Shown here piece by piece: positions 1 through 11,218 of a DNA stretch of 64,000 nucleotides (within the stretch, counting starts at the first letter, position 1; each line of letters starts with the position of its first letter). This DNA is from Annona cherimola (taxonomy: Eukaryota; Streptophyta; Magnoliopsida; Magnoliales; Annonaceae). The notes below the pieces were generated by a model. It saw only the letters and a program-made list of their open reading frames with translations. It made no database searches and was not told where the DNA came from. A program made the translations under genes and the position numbers. The stretch is from positions 81,421,221-81,485,220 of the forward strand of contig CM059973.1 in assembly GCA_030490835.1 (NCBI GenBank), in the 5' to 3' direction.

Positions 1-247
1 CCCAGAAGTCGAGAAGCATGCCTGCACGCCTTGTTCCAAAGGCCTCAGCTAACTCAAGACCAAGTACTACTCTCCCCACATCAATACCTCCCTCCTCATT
101 CGCACGCGCGTGGAGGAATCCACGTGTCGCTACATCTTGGCCGGGCATCCAGCTGATGATTGCTTCGGTATCCGACCACGCCCGATCCACATGCAAATCT
201 GCGGTTCGATTCATCAAGCTCCCCAAGTGCTCGAATCGCTGAAGCAT
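1..247 (-). CDS. Unrecognised open reading frame, partial at left window edge
   Basis: On the minus strand an ATG at 247-245 opens a frame that stays open for 82 codons to the window edge; a TAA lies in frame shortly upstream. The product begins MLQRFEHLGSLMNRTADL and continues through SWMPGQDVATRGFLHAR to GTRRAGMLLDFW. I do not recognise the family, and I see no signal peptide or membrane segment. Its start faces the allene oxide cyclase exons, so the two would be divergent across about 290 bp. It could be the first exon of a real gene continuing to the left, a transposon fragment, or chance. The balanced composition, unlike the AT-rich intergenic frames elsewhere in the window, is the only argument for coding. 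Confidence 0.3.
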   Translation of the reverse strand, partial: MLQRFEHLGSLMNRTADLHVDRAWSDTEAIISWMPGQDVATRGFLHARANEEGGIDVGRVVLGLELAEAFGTRRAGMLLDFW

Positions 248-540
248 TCCTAGCCCCGCCTTTGTAGTTTATAGTTTATAGTTTATACCAGACTTCTGCG
301 ATTCGCAGCACGTGTAGAGCTGCAACACGTGGTATATGAATCCATGCCGCTCACCACGTATATGGGACCTTTGAATACGGCTTTTTGGGCGTGCATTATT
401 AAAATGCACAAATAGTACATGCGACGCAATTGTTGCGCGCTTGGAATCTCAGCCGAGGTTATTAGAATAATGACACTGGCATCGCTTAGCACGTGACTAT
501 TTCTGACCAACCCCCTTTTCTGTTGGGTCTTGATCTTTCA
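248..540 (+). promoter_or_regulatory. Stretch upstream of the allene oxide cyclase exons with three G-boxes
   Basis: Perfect CACGTG palindromes occur at 309-314, 326-331 and 490-495, and a near match (CCACGTAT) lies between them. G-boxes are the known binding sites of MYC2-type bHLH factors in jasmonate-responsive genes, and allene oxide cyclase is a classic jasmonate-induced gene, so a regulatory role is plausible. The stretch ends in TTGATCTTTCAG, which looks like a splice acceptor. It may therefore be intron rather than promoter if a transit-peptide exon lies left of the window. Confidence 0.4.
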
Positions 541-1169
541 GCAGGCGACGTGCAAGAGCTGTGCGTGTACGAGATCAACGAACGAGATCGTGGGAGCCCG
601 GCCTATCTCCGGCTGAGCCAGAAATCCGTGAATTCGCTGGGCGATCTTGTCCCCTTTAGCAACAAGGTATCTGATTTATGTTCCATTACGCAGTTTCGCT
701 ACTAGCGTTTTATTTATTTCACGAAGATTTACGTGGGCGGACGGTGGCTGTTGTTATATACATACAGATCTACCACGGAAACCTTGAAAAACGTCTGGGC
801 ATCACGGCAGGTATATGCATCCTGATCCAGCACGTGGAGGAGAAGCAAGGAGACCGCTACGAGGCAATCTTCAGCTTCTACTTCGGGGATTACGGCCATA
901 TTTCAGTGCAAGGGCCGTATTTGACGTACGAAGATACGACTTTGGCTGTGACTGGTGGGTCTGGCATCTTCGAAGGGGTTTATGCGCAGGTGAAGCTTCA
1001 GCAGCTCGTTTTCCCGTTCAAGATTTTCTACACTTTTTATCTCAAGGGAATCCCCGAGCTGCCGGCCGAATTGCTGGGCCAGCCCGTGCCACCCAGTCCC
1101 AGCGTCGAGGCCTCTCCCGCGGCAAAGGCTACCGAGCCACACGCCTGCATTCCCAACTTTACCAATTAA
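541..1169 (+). CDS. AOC: Allene oxide cyclase, mature-domain exons (5' end not found)
   Basis: Allene oxide cyclase converts the unstable allene oxide of 13-hydroperoxy-linolenate to 12-oxophytodienoic acid (OPDA) in plastids, the stereochemistry-setting step of jasmonate synthesis. Exon 541-666 encodes [20 protein letters not shown] through DLVPFSNK; an intron at 667-767 (GT..AG, 101 bp) follows; exon 768-1169 encodes the rest, ending [13 protein letters not shown] and TAA. Motifs conserved in the family are present: [53 protein letters not shown] and [14 protein letters not shown], including the Glu, Pro, Asn and Cys of the known barrel pocket. There is no frameshift or stop in the barrel. 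No ATG lies in frame anywhere in the spliced product; a TAG at 487-489 closes the frame upstream. The transit-peptide exon is therefore either left of the window or lost. The family is near certain; whether this copy is functional is open. Confidence 0.9.
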
Positions 1170-1578
1170 AATAAGAGGATAGAACTGGGTACTAGTTCCA
1201 TCAAGCATTGCCCGCTTTCCATGCTGCGCTTGGGCTTGTGGGGGATGTTGGAGCTTTCTAGAGAGAGGTACTGAGTTGCATGTGAAATAATGATGATGTT
1301 GCTTTGTCGTTCTAGATCAAATGGCTTGCTTTATTTGTGGTTTTTGCCAAGACTTCAAATCGAATGAGAAAAGAGAGTAGCCTTATTCTGATGCCTTACT
1401 GTTCTAACATTATACACTCGAATACTCATTAAGAAATTCTACAATAACTGGAAGGTTTCCTGCTGCCAAGTCTGGAATGCAGAAGGCTGTTATAATTTAC
1501 AAATGAAATACACTCATTCTACCACTTACTATGCACTATTGCTATGCTGTTGCTTGATGATGATGATGATGCTACACT
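1170..1578. other. Convergent 3' flanks of AOC and the lipid phosphatase
   Basis: These 409 bp separate two facing stop codons and must hold both 3' UTRs. A short (GAT)n run lies near 1557-1570. No other gene is seen. Confidence 0.6.
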
Positions 1579-4500
1579 TCATCTCCTCCCACCTTCCATT
1601 TCATCGAGTATTGTAGGTTTCCGCCCCCTAGATTGTTCTGTGTGCTTGTTTTCTTCCTCTTGGATGTACACGGACTCCAACTCCAAGGGCTGTACGATGA
1701 GGGTATTTGCAGTGTTGCCTTGTTGAGCAGCGAGCCTTCTTTCATCCAGCATTCGAAGATATGCATAAGATCCGGAACCTACTCTCGAACCAAAAATGCA
1801 GTGAAGAGAATTAGTCATGATGGCAAGAAAGTTTGCAAATTTTTTTTTTAACCATTTGCTCTCTCCACTTTCTAATGTAAGAGCTTTTGTTTGGACATTT
1901 CAATTCCACGAAGGAGAAGAGGGAAAAGTTCTACAGTGGGACATCGGAGTATAAACATGCATACCAAGAAGAAAGAAATAGAACTCAAAACGAATTTACC
2001 AAATATGCAGGAGCCATGAAAGTGTTGAACTAAAACCAGAAATCGAAAGGAAAAACCTTAAAAGGGAAGAGAAACTTGCAGCACTCAATTGTAGGAAGCA
2101 ATTCACTGAAACAAAAGAGAGGTTATTGCAATTCGCAACCGAACTGCAATTCTAGATTATACTGGGTTTTGGGGTAATGCTTTTGTAGAGAGTACAGAGC
2201 ATGTTCTTGCATGGCTGCAAAAAGTCTACGAGTTACATAGATAAAGCATTGCAACAATGCTGAGCGAAATATAGGATCAAAAGATCTACACCAGCTCCAT
2301 TACCTCGTTTAAGTTAGCAACCAAAGTACTTAATTCCAAAAAAAAAAAAATGAAAAGGTTAGCATACAGACTAAGTTTATGGCATATGAAGAAATGGCTG
2401 ATACCAATAATAATGCAATGCATTACACTAGGGGGCACCTTGGACCTTTATTAAATTGAGTTCAGCCAATCTAATCTATTGCAAAAAATTCATTTTAGTA
2501 AAGTTAGAGAGTCCAAACAATTTTAGCCTTACTCCAAACTGCAAAACTGGTGTCAGGGACACCACAAAATCCAACTTGCATCAAATCTCAGTTCAATTAT
2601 GGGTTTGATTCTTCTTGCTTTTGTCTCTTAAAGGACAAATTTAGGATAGTTCAGCTGCACCATAAATTAAGTTAGGATAGTTCGGTTCAATGGCCAAATA
2701 GGTTGTCGGTGCACCTGTTGTAAGTTTGGGAATAAACCTGGAAATCTTGCGCTAACATTTCCACTAAGAATTTCTATTGACTGTACCATTGCATATACAA
2801 GAACCCTTACAGAAGCACACACATGCATGTCTGAGCAAACACTAACATTTTCACTGGGAATTTCTATTGATTGAATTATCACATGTTCATGCTAGGAATT
2901 TAAATCTTGACAGAAGCAAACTCATGCATGCCTGAACCAGGAAAAAAACACAAGTGCTTGTTTAGAAAGAAGGGGAAAAGAGAAAAGAAAAAGAGAACAG
3001 TACATTCAGTACGATAGGGAGGTGGATAGAACTGCAGATAGCAGAATGTAGCCACAGCAAGACCTGCATACAATTCATTTTTGCTGGATGGTTAACTCAA
3101 ATTAAACGTAAAAGCAAAAGACTTCACTTATAAAAGTAATGACAGACCTATTAGACCTCCTGCGAAAACGTCCTGCCAATGGTGCCAGTAATCATCCACT
3201 CGAGAAACCCCTACCAGAGCTGCAACTAGCAAAGGAAGAAATACAAGGCAGAGTTTTGCAACATGACCCTTCTGGTCAAAAGCTTTTATTTTCCCTGCTA
3301 AGTACAACGCCAGAAAACCAAGACCAGCAAAGGACCCTGCAAGATGAATTTCAAGCATTTCATTAGGCACAGCTTCCCAAAGATTACAAGATTTAAAATC
3401 TCACAGCAATTAATAGCCCCTTTTAGATGCTTACATGAAGTATGACCACTTGGAAAGCTCTTATGTCCTTCCTTTATGACACTTTTCTCTCCATGGCAAA
3501 TGACAGCTCCTGTAACATTATTAAACACCTGAAACAATTGGATGTCGACTAGGCTAAATAAGTGACAACATGTGATAAAAGCCACCGCAGCAAAAATTAA
3601 AATTGATAGTATTAAATGAACCTACTGCTTTTCCATCAGGGAAACAACGCCAAAAAAAGTCTGGACGAGGCCGACCAACAGCATCCTTGATTGCATCCGT
3701 TATGACTGCTGTTGTGAGTACCGAAAATAATAGACCTTCTCTTCAAAAATATATGAAAGTAGTCAGCTTGAAATTTTGAATTTTCCACTGCACACTTGGC
3801 ATTCATAATGCAGTGACTTTTCCACTGCACACTTGGCATTCATATAGGTCAGTGCAACAGTTCTTACAAATATAGAGTATCATGAAGATCATGCCAATTG
3901 AATAACCAGACCTTTCAAACCTTGACAAATACATGGTAGCTTTGGAACTCTTTCCTGGGATATTATTAAATTTAACCAGCATGCCACACCATTAGAAATA
4001 ATTGGCCTTTCATGAAATTAACTCAGCAATCATCATACAGAGGGTAAAAACATCCCAGTCTGTTTTTCCATAATGATATGCGCCATGTACAGTGGAAGTG
4101 ACTGAAGCATTTAAATGGCAGAAATGTGCAAGCGGAATTATGGATGCTGCATTTCCTATATGGAACTTGGAACATGAACAAGGATATGAAGATGAAAAGA
4201 ACTCCCTACCAAGGATGGAATGGTGTAGGTCATAGACATCCCTCCTGTAGAAGTAAATGGCTATGAAAATGGCAAAAGGTAACAGAATTCCAATCATCTG
4301 ATTATGAAAACAACCAGAAAGAAACAAAGAGAAGAGAAAGATATTGTCAATAACATCACAAGATAAATGAACATGTGAGGAAGCTAATTAGCTAAGTAGA
4401 ATACTGAAAGTTGAAACCTACAGGCACAGCCCAAAATGGTACAGTGTTATCTTTTAGGGGGTACTTGAAGTCAGAGATCACTGCCTCCCCTACATAGCGG

Positions 4501-4637
4501 TAGAAAGGATTGATCACATTCAAAATAACATCTATCACGACAAGAAGTAGAAGTATAATCCAGTCATGCATATGCGTCCTTGCAACTTTGACTCCATGGG
4601 ATTTTACAGTGTGCGCACCCAGCTGGACCTCCCTCAT
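1579..4637 (-). CDS. LPP: Lipid phosphate phosphatase (PAP2 family, LPP2/LPP3-like), complete
   Basis: An integral-membrane phosphatidate phosphatase that dephosphorylates phosphatidic acid and related lipid phosphates. Seven coding exons on the minus strand, all phases compatible: 4422-4637, 4210-4297, 3626-3735, 3435-3528, 3148-3336, 3004-3063 and 1579-1778 (957 bp, 318 residues). It starts [15 protein letters not shown], as in the family. The three PAP2 motifs are intact: KDAVGRPRP (residues 118-126), PSGH (164-167) and SR...H...D (Ser214, Arg215, His221, Asp225). Several hydrophobic helices are visible, e.g. [17 protein letters not shown] and [16 protein letters not shown]. The tail ends in DEMEGGRR, an acidic/basic end similar to LPP3. 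At the last join the usual GWGPYAYF reads ECSGSYAYL, a small departure. The ATG follows TTTACAG after 6 nt, implying a 5' UTR intron. The last intron is the longest (about 1.2 kb). Confidence 0.93.
3779..3843. repeat. 26-bp direct repeat in a lipid phosphatase intron
   Basis: A unit containing CCACTGCACACTTGGCATTC occurs twice, at 3779-3804 and 3818-3843, with 13 bp between. It lies in the intron between the second and third coding exons. Confidence 0.75.
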
Positions 4638-6800
4638 CTTCTACTGTAAACATTCAGCACAAACAAAGGCATATCATGCACATCCTTTGCCCAAAGAACC
4701 TACTTATGAAAGAGTCATTTCTGTTTAACAGTATTGCCTCATAAGCAACACACGAGGACATGATAGCTATTGATGTAGAGAATCAAACAAAGTAGATACA
4801 TAGGAAAAATAAACACTGTCCAAATTTTCAATTAGTATCAGATTAAAAAATAAAGAAGTTCTTTGAATGACAAAAAAGCTAGTTAGTCTTCATGTATTGA
4901 ACATTTAATCAAGGTTCTAATCAACTTGTAAGGAGAAGTGACTTGCATATCATTCAACAAGGATCAGTAAGTGACACCAAAATTGAAAATAACCTTGATG
5001 AATTAATCCATGAAAGCTTGCAATAAAATACGTTGATTATGAGTACAAGGCCTGTGTAGACGAAGCTTCAATATATTCTAAAGACTCTATAATACCAAAA
5101 TCTAGAGATGATATAATGCTAAAATGCTATCTATATTATCTTTTATGAAGGACTAGTGAATAATTAAGGAGGACGAGTGAATAATTAAGGATCTATTCAC
5201 AATTCTATCATGGTAGTGACCTGATGCCCAAAATGCACACAAATTTGGGTTGTTCTGTGATTCTGATTGTCATTTGATTTGGACATCATGCATAGAGGTC
5301 TCCACAAAATCCCCCTAGGTTGAGGGACATAGCAAACAACGCCCTTCTTTTCCTTAATTTGATTATCTCTTCACAGGCCTTCAACCAGCTGACAATGATC
5401 AGGCAGCCACCAGTGTCCAGTTGTTGAATCACCAAACAGGAATCCTGCCTATGTTAACTCAGTTATTGAGAACACTCCATTAGAGGAACTTATAGGTGTC
5501 AACATCCATGCCGGCAGTATGGAACATTCAGATAGCCAAAACGAATACCTGAATGCCTGGATAAAAATTGAAAAACAAGCAAATACCTCAGGTAGGACAA
5601 AAATTTTAAATTCCACAATCAAGACCTCTCCAGAAACCTCAAACTTGCCAGCCAGGAAAGAAGAGGGTTTTTGAGAAAAGCGTTCCACGAGTATGAAGAC
5701 ATATGTAAGATGGTCATTTTTGGAGAAGTATATTAAGCGCCATTCAGGAAAGTCCAGCTAAAGTAAGACTGAGATTTATCCCTTGGGAATCCACAAGCAG
5801 CGGACCGCATGAAGGAAAGGTCACAGGTCCTGGGGTTTTAGAACCGTGATGAAAATTTTAACAATATATGATCTCTCTGAGGCTTATGTTCTGCAGTGTT
5901 CCAGGAACATTTCGGGCTTGCGATTTACTGAGGGAATACACTTCTAAAACAACAGACAACCTTCCATTCAGTGAGGGAACAGTCATCTAAACCCAAAGAA
6001 AGACCCCACGAAGAAAAAGTAATCAAGTCAACTCTAAATTAACCTCGTCTCCCAAACACATTAGACGATCCAAATAAAACGCATTTCCTGGTCTGCTTCT
6101 TTATGTTGAAACAAGCCTAATCTGCTCCAATCTCATCTCCAAAACTCCACAGATAGGCCAATGAAAACTCATTTCCTGTTCTGCTCCTCTATGTCAAATT
6201 AAACACAACCATCTACATAAACACCAGGAAAACCAAACAACGGAAAACTATTCTCAGTTCCTAAAATTACATAAGAATTTCACATACAATTCAAAAAGAA
6301 ACAACATTCATGATCGGGAAGAGCAATTTAAAGGGATTTTACGAACGCGGGCACGCACGAAGGAAACAAAAGCAAAGAATGCAGAAAAAGAGAAGAGCGA
6401 AAGGTGAGAAGTTACTGAAAAGCACAACGGGCTTTGGTGCTGACCAATTTCCTGGATGACTGGCAAGTAGCAATGGCAAGAACAAGGAGGGACGGAGGAA
6501 GCAACAGAAATACCCTTCCGGTTTTTGATGGGGGGAAGGAAAGCGGGATTTTGGACTTTTTAGTTGATGCCGCTCCGTTGTTGCCTGTAAAACATTTTTC
6601 ACAAGAGATGACTGCTTTCGGGGTTGCCACGCAGCAAGTGCAACGAAACCCATGCTACGGACAACACACGCGCCAACATACCATACTCGTGTGAAATCCC
6701 AGCTTTCCATCATGCACGAAGCTGAATGAGTCAAGAAATAAGAAGGAGAATTATCTATGCTATCCTCCCCAAACGGACGTTCCTTACTCAACCAATCATT
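4638..6800 (-). other. 5' leader intron and probable promoter of the lipid phosphatase
   Basis: No conserved coding exon is seen upstream of the phosphatase ATG. The splice acceptor at about 4644 implies an untranslated first exon further right. A candidate donor on the minus strand, GTTC then GTAAAA at 6342-6341, follows a C/T-rich, moderately GC stretch (6343-6700) that looks like a leader. This placement is inference. An open frame on the minus strand at 6339-6791 resembles no family I know. Confidence 0.35.
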
Positions 6801-9800
6801 TTTCCTATTCCATATTCGGTTTTTAAATTAAAAAAAAAAACACATGTTCTGGAATCTTCAAGGCCTTTACTAGAAGATGGAAGGACCAGATCATGAACAT
6901 ATGGTGTATCTCTCACGTTTATGCATAAGAGGGTGCAGGTATACTGATCGCCTATCAGGGAGTAAAAAATGCACAGTTGGCGCCTGCCTCTAGTCATCAG
7001 GCGAATACGGTTAGCTGCCAAGCCATATGTCGAAGACGTTGATGCTTACGTCCGTATTTTAATATTTCCCCAAATTTCCAGAGATACCGGGAGAATTATT
7101 TTAGAAATTTTAGCCGTTCGTGTATTGTCGAAATAAGATGTCGAGTTGCATCAATCAATTTCCTTTTATTAGTGTCGGCAATCGATTAATTTCCACCATT
7201 TCCTACTTTTCTCGACGCCAATCGGAGGACTGGGATGGTTGGAAGTTGGAACCACCGAAAAAATCCATCGACCTACTACGCCGTACATCACAATCAAAGT
7301 CGTTGATCGACCATGTTAACTCATGTTGATCGAACCGATGCTAACCATCGATTTATTTTGCGAGCGATGGACAGGTGGAGTAATGAGAGGGAGATTGAGC
7401 CTGAGGAGATCCAACCATCAAAAGTCAATAAATTGAACAGGTTGCTTAGGGCCCGGAAAGGATTAAGGGGCTTAAATTGGATAGAAAAATTGACGTGTAC
7501 AAGAAATAAAAATAACCGTATTTAAATTTGTTTCAAAAAATATGCATATAAGATATTACTTTGAAAATTAAAAAAGTTTTGTTGGTGCTGTGAAAAGTCA
7601 TCTCATACAAATTATCCTTGAAGTCTCTAGAATCAACTCGAAAAATTTACATTTTAGCCTCGGCGAGAAAGCAATATTTTTGCCGGCATCAGACTACGTT
7701 TTCATTTGCATGGCGATATCACCAATTTACGACCTTCAAATTATTTAGATTATATATATATATATATATTTGTGATTTCATACTTTGATCTTATCTCATG
7801 TGAATTTTTTTTGAATTTGTTAAGTATTTTTATTTATTTATTTTAATTGATATACATTACATCTCAATTTATCTTACAATAAATTCAATAAATTCCTTAT
7901 ACAATTTTTATAATTTTAATGAGGAAGACAACAGACTCTCTAATAATAACAAGAAAAACCACAAGCTTATCATAGAAAAACAAAGCTCTCCCATGTCAAA
8001 GGAACACTCTCATTAAAGAGGAAGAAAACAACGCCCTAGAACGATTCGATCTTTCATCGGCCAAGTGAGGGGCCCGCCGAAGTATCACTGCTCCTCCGAC
8101 GTAGTGCCTAGCATTTTTATTTTTAAAAATCAATAAAATAGGCGTAAATATAGTACACAGTTTGTTACTTTTTTAAAGATAAAAAAATCTCAAGTTTTCC
8201 AAATTTCTTGGAAATAAAATCTAGGAAAAGCTACATATATTAGAAAATAATTTTCCGGGTGGGCAACCGTAAAAGAAATGGATAAGTTTTTTTTTTTTTT
8301 TTTTTGACATTGAGCCGAGCTCCGACTAGATAGGCGGGCTTGTTACGATTTACAAAGCTTTTTAAAAAGATAAGCAAAAGGCCACTAGGCCGGCTGATTT
8401 GGGTTTGAATCCCTGCAGGTTTTTAGCTGCATGAGAGTTTTATTTTTCATAAAAATATACGTGAGAATTTAGTCTTCCGTGAGCTTAAGCTTGTAGTTTC
8501 TCAGATAAATATGCTTAATTATAATATCAAATGTCTGATTATACAATGCCAATAAATAAAAAAAAAAAAAAAAAAGAAAGAGAGAGCAAGCGGAATTAAT
8601 TAATTGTCCGAGTGTTCGTAATCGTATATTGCAGATAAACTGTAGGTCGTTGAGTCGGGAGTAGCCCGCAGGAATCCGTTGGAAGATCGGTTTTGTGATC
8701 AGCCAGCGTTGATCAGTTTCTTGTAGTTCCTCTCCGTAATGCATCTCAACAGGAGAAATCTTGATACATTATTATCGGTTCCGATGATCCCATCAGACGC
8801 AAGAGTCCATAATCCGATCATTTGAGCTTGACTCGTTGTAATGTAGGAGCAAGTGGGTGGCGTCACTGATTCCATTTCAATGAATGGTGGGACACAGGAC
8901 GTATTGATCCTATACCAAGCCAACGGTCCAGGCCTGCATAAAAAATAGACGGGTCACAATTAAAAACACGCCAAGGGTTCGACGTGGCTTAAAATAGAAG
9001 CTGAATAGCTCCTCGCGAGTCACGACATTGCTACTAGATTTCTATCCATCCAAACGATGACAGACGGACGGACAGATAGAAAAACAGATAGGTCAACATT
9101 AAAATGTTAGAAATTCAGAGTATTTCTTATTTTTGAAGGCCAGCGCATCATCTGAAGTTGGCCTTTGTGATTGGATGTCTGCAGCTGTACCCATTATTTA
9201 TCTTTGCAACCCTCAATGCAGGAAAAGAAAAAGATGAAAAGGAAATGTTCAATAATTCAAGTGGTCAATATCAAAATGATGAATGACATTTTGCATTAGG
9301 CATATATACTTATTTTGACGCAAAAGAATCACTATCATCACATATACGTCAAAAGAACTTGTTTCTTCTCTATTTTTTTTTTATTACTAATATCATCTTT
9401 CTTTATGACTGACATAATCAACTTATCTTTTTGACATAAGGGTCGTCCATTTTCTAGCCCACCAATAAAGAAATTTGTATTGCTACTGAGCTAGGAATAA
9501 AAAAACCGGAAAAGAAAGGGGTGGGGTCCGTGGGAATTGGGAAAGTCAAGTGGCACTGGCAAGTGGGTAACGTTGGCTTTAAATCTCGGAAAATATAATC
9601 CCCGGCCATGGCCACATCTGCTGGGAAACGCTTGGGATAAAGCATGTCTGACGACTTGACGGGTGAAATCTTCCGCATTCTAAACCTGGCTTGTCGTTGT
9701 TTCCGCATACGTATATTTCAATGTTGACGGCTGAGATTCGGCTCAATGTTATATGTCTTCCACAGCCCAGCCCACCCGTATTCGCCGGCATGTTAAACCG

Positions 9801-10150
9801 GCCAGAACTCAGGACCAAGCCCCTTACTGGGATTATTTTCAGCTCTTTCTGCTTCTTCTTCTTCTTCTTCTTCTTCGTCCAACGTCATAAATGAAAGAGA
9901 ATTTGGATTTCTGTTAGTTTGCAATTCTAATATGGACAGCAAGTTTCCATTCGAGTCATTTTATCTGGAATGAAAGTCTGCCGTTCTAGAAACATGTCGT
10001 CTGGGCAGTCTGAAACGTTGGCCGGCAGAAGCTTCGTCTCTAAAGTTCAAAAAGTCGACCACACGTACAGACCGCCATGACAGAGTTTGATCTTGAAGGC
10101 TTATCTAGAAAGGGCTTATCGACGGGTGTAAATAGGGTCGGTGATTTCTA
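6801..10150. other. AT-rich intergenic tract
   Basis: No gene is recognised. It contains a (TA)n run near 7750-7768, poly-T at about 8287-8305, and poly-A/GAAAG runs near 8557-8585. A phrase at about 8380-8420 with GGGTTTGAATCCC resembles a tRNA-type B box but lacks a matching cloverleaf. A (CTT)n run lies near 9852-9880. Confidence 0.5.
8637..8935 (-). pseudogene. Unassigned protein-like stretch on the minus strand
   Basis: Two overlapping minus-strand frames read with balanced composition. One contains SVTPPTCSYITTSQAQMI and LWTLASDGIIGTDNN (to 8699); the other contains QRWLITKPIFQRIPAGYS. A possible acceptor (TTTTTTATGCAG) precedes the first at about 8936. The frames are not joined by an obvious intron, so if this was ever an exon it may be decayed. 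I cannot assign a family. Confidence 0.2.
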
Positions 10151-10712
10151 CAGGGTGTAAATAAGTTCGGCTTCAACCCGAACCGGATTAACCAGCCTGA
10201 TTTATAAAAAGATTAGGTTAGGCATTTTGAAAAAATAATTGAACCGAACTAATTCAAAAATGAGTTGATTTGGGTTGGATGATTGCCAACCTAACCTAAC
10301 TCGATTTCATATATTAGTGTATAATATAATAAATTATTAATAAATAGTCTTATATCAGCACATAATACATGGGAATTAACTAGATATTATTAATTTGAAA
10401 TAAAAATTATTTAGTAATTATATCATTGTATAAGTCACAAATTGGAAAGTATTCCTACAAAAGGATTAATTTTTATTCTTTCATATAAATTTATTTTTTA
10501 AAATAGATTTAATTAGGCGAAATATTTTAAAATATTATGCATTCGTTAACTTGATTTCTAAATCGAACAAAATCGATTTTTATAGGGTAAAAATAGGGTT
10601 GGGCAAAGATGTGAAAAATAGAGTTGAAAGTAGGATTGAGTTGAGACTTTATAAGATGGGTTAGAGTTGTGTTTACCACAACCCGAGTTGACCTGAACGA
10701 TTTACGCCCCTA
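10151..10712. mobile_element. hAT-like non-autonomous element (GGGTGTAAAT ends)
   Basis: The left end CAGGGTGTAAATAAG and the right end CGATTTACGCCCCTAG are imperfect inverted repeats. The interior is AT-rich with pieces such as AACCCGAACCGG and no coding capacity. A second GGGTGTAAAT copy just outside (from about 10124) suggests nesting or end duplication. The superfamily is inferred from the style of the ends. Confidence 0.5.
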
Positions 10713-10856
10713 GTTTCATCTTAAAGGCTTGTTCATGTAAGGCTAAAATTATTTCTGTCTAGTGGGATGCTAAAGGGTAGAGAACGCTCAAATATAGGGT
10801 GGCTTCAAATAATTAATTTTATTTTAATTTTTTATTAATATATAATTTTTTATTAC

Positions 10857-11218
10857 GGGTGTGTTTGGTTGGAGTTAAAACCTTTTGATGAAAAGTTTTT
10901 AGAGGTAAAAAAATCAAATTAATAGAAAATAATATGATATGATAGTGGTAATAATAAGGTGTAAAGAAAATAAAGTTAAAATAGATATATTAGTTGTATG
11001 GGTAATTGCATAGAAACGATTAAAAAGTTAGTAGTTTGTATAAAAAAATGTGAAAAAATAATTAAAAAGTATGGTAGTTGTGTGAAAATGATTAAAAAGT
11101 ATGGCAATTTACAAAAAATTGTAAAAAATAATTAAAAAAATAAGGTATTTGTGGAAAATAAAAAGTTTTAAATTAAAAAGTTTTGATTGAAGTTTTTTTA
11201 ACCCAACCAAACACACCT
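10857..11218. mobile_element. Tourist-like MITE, family A, copy 1
   Basis: It begins GGGTGTGTTTGGTTGGAGTT and ends AACCCAACCAAACACACC, a terminal inverted repeat of about 20 bp. The interior (AAAGTTAAAATAGATA, AAAAAGTATGGTAG) is shared with the copies at 24277, 25433, 41640, 42390, 52355, 61751 and 62896. No ORF. Confidence 0.8.

Noticed and set aside
6339..6791. 150-codon minus frame upstream of the lipid phosphatase
   Set aside because: Considered as an N-terminal extension like that of Arabidopsis LPP3, but it does not resemble it and would need an unproven splice to the conserved exon; treated as probable leader.
8380..8420. Possible tRNA (GGGTTTGAATCCC)
   Set aside because: Only a B-box-like phrase; no acceptor stem or anticodon arm could be paired.
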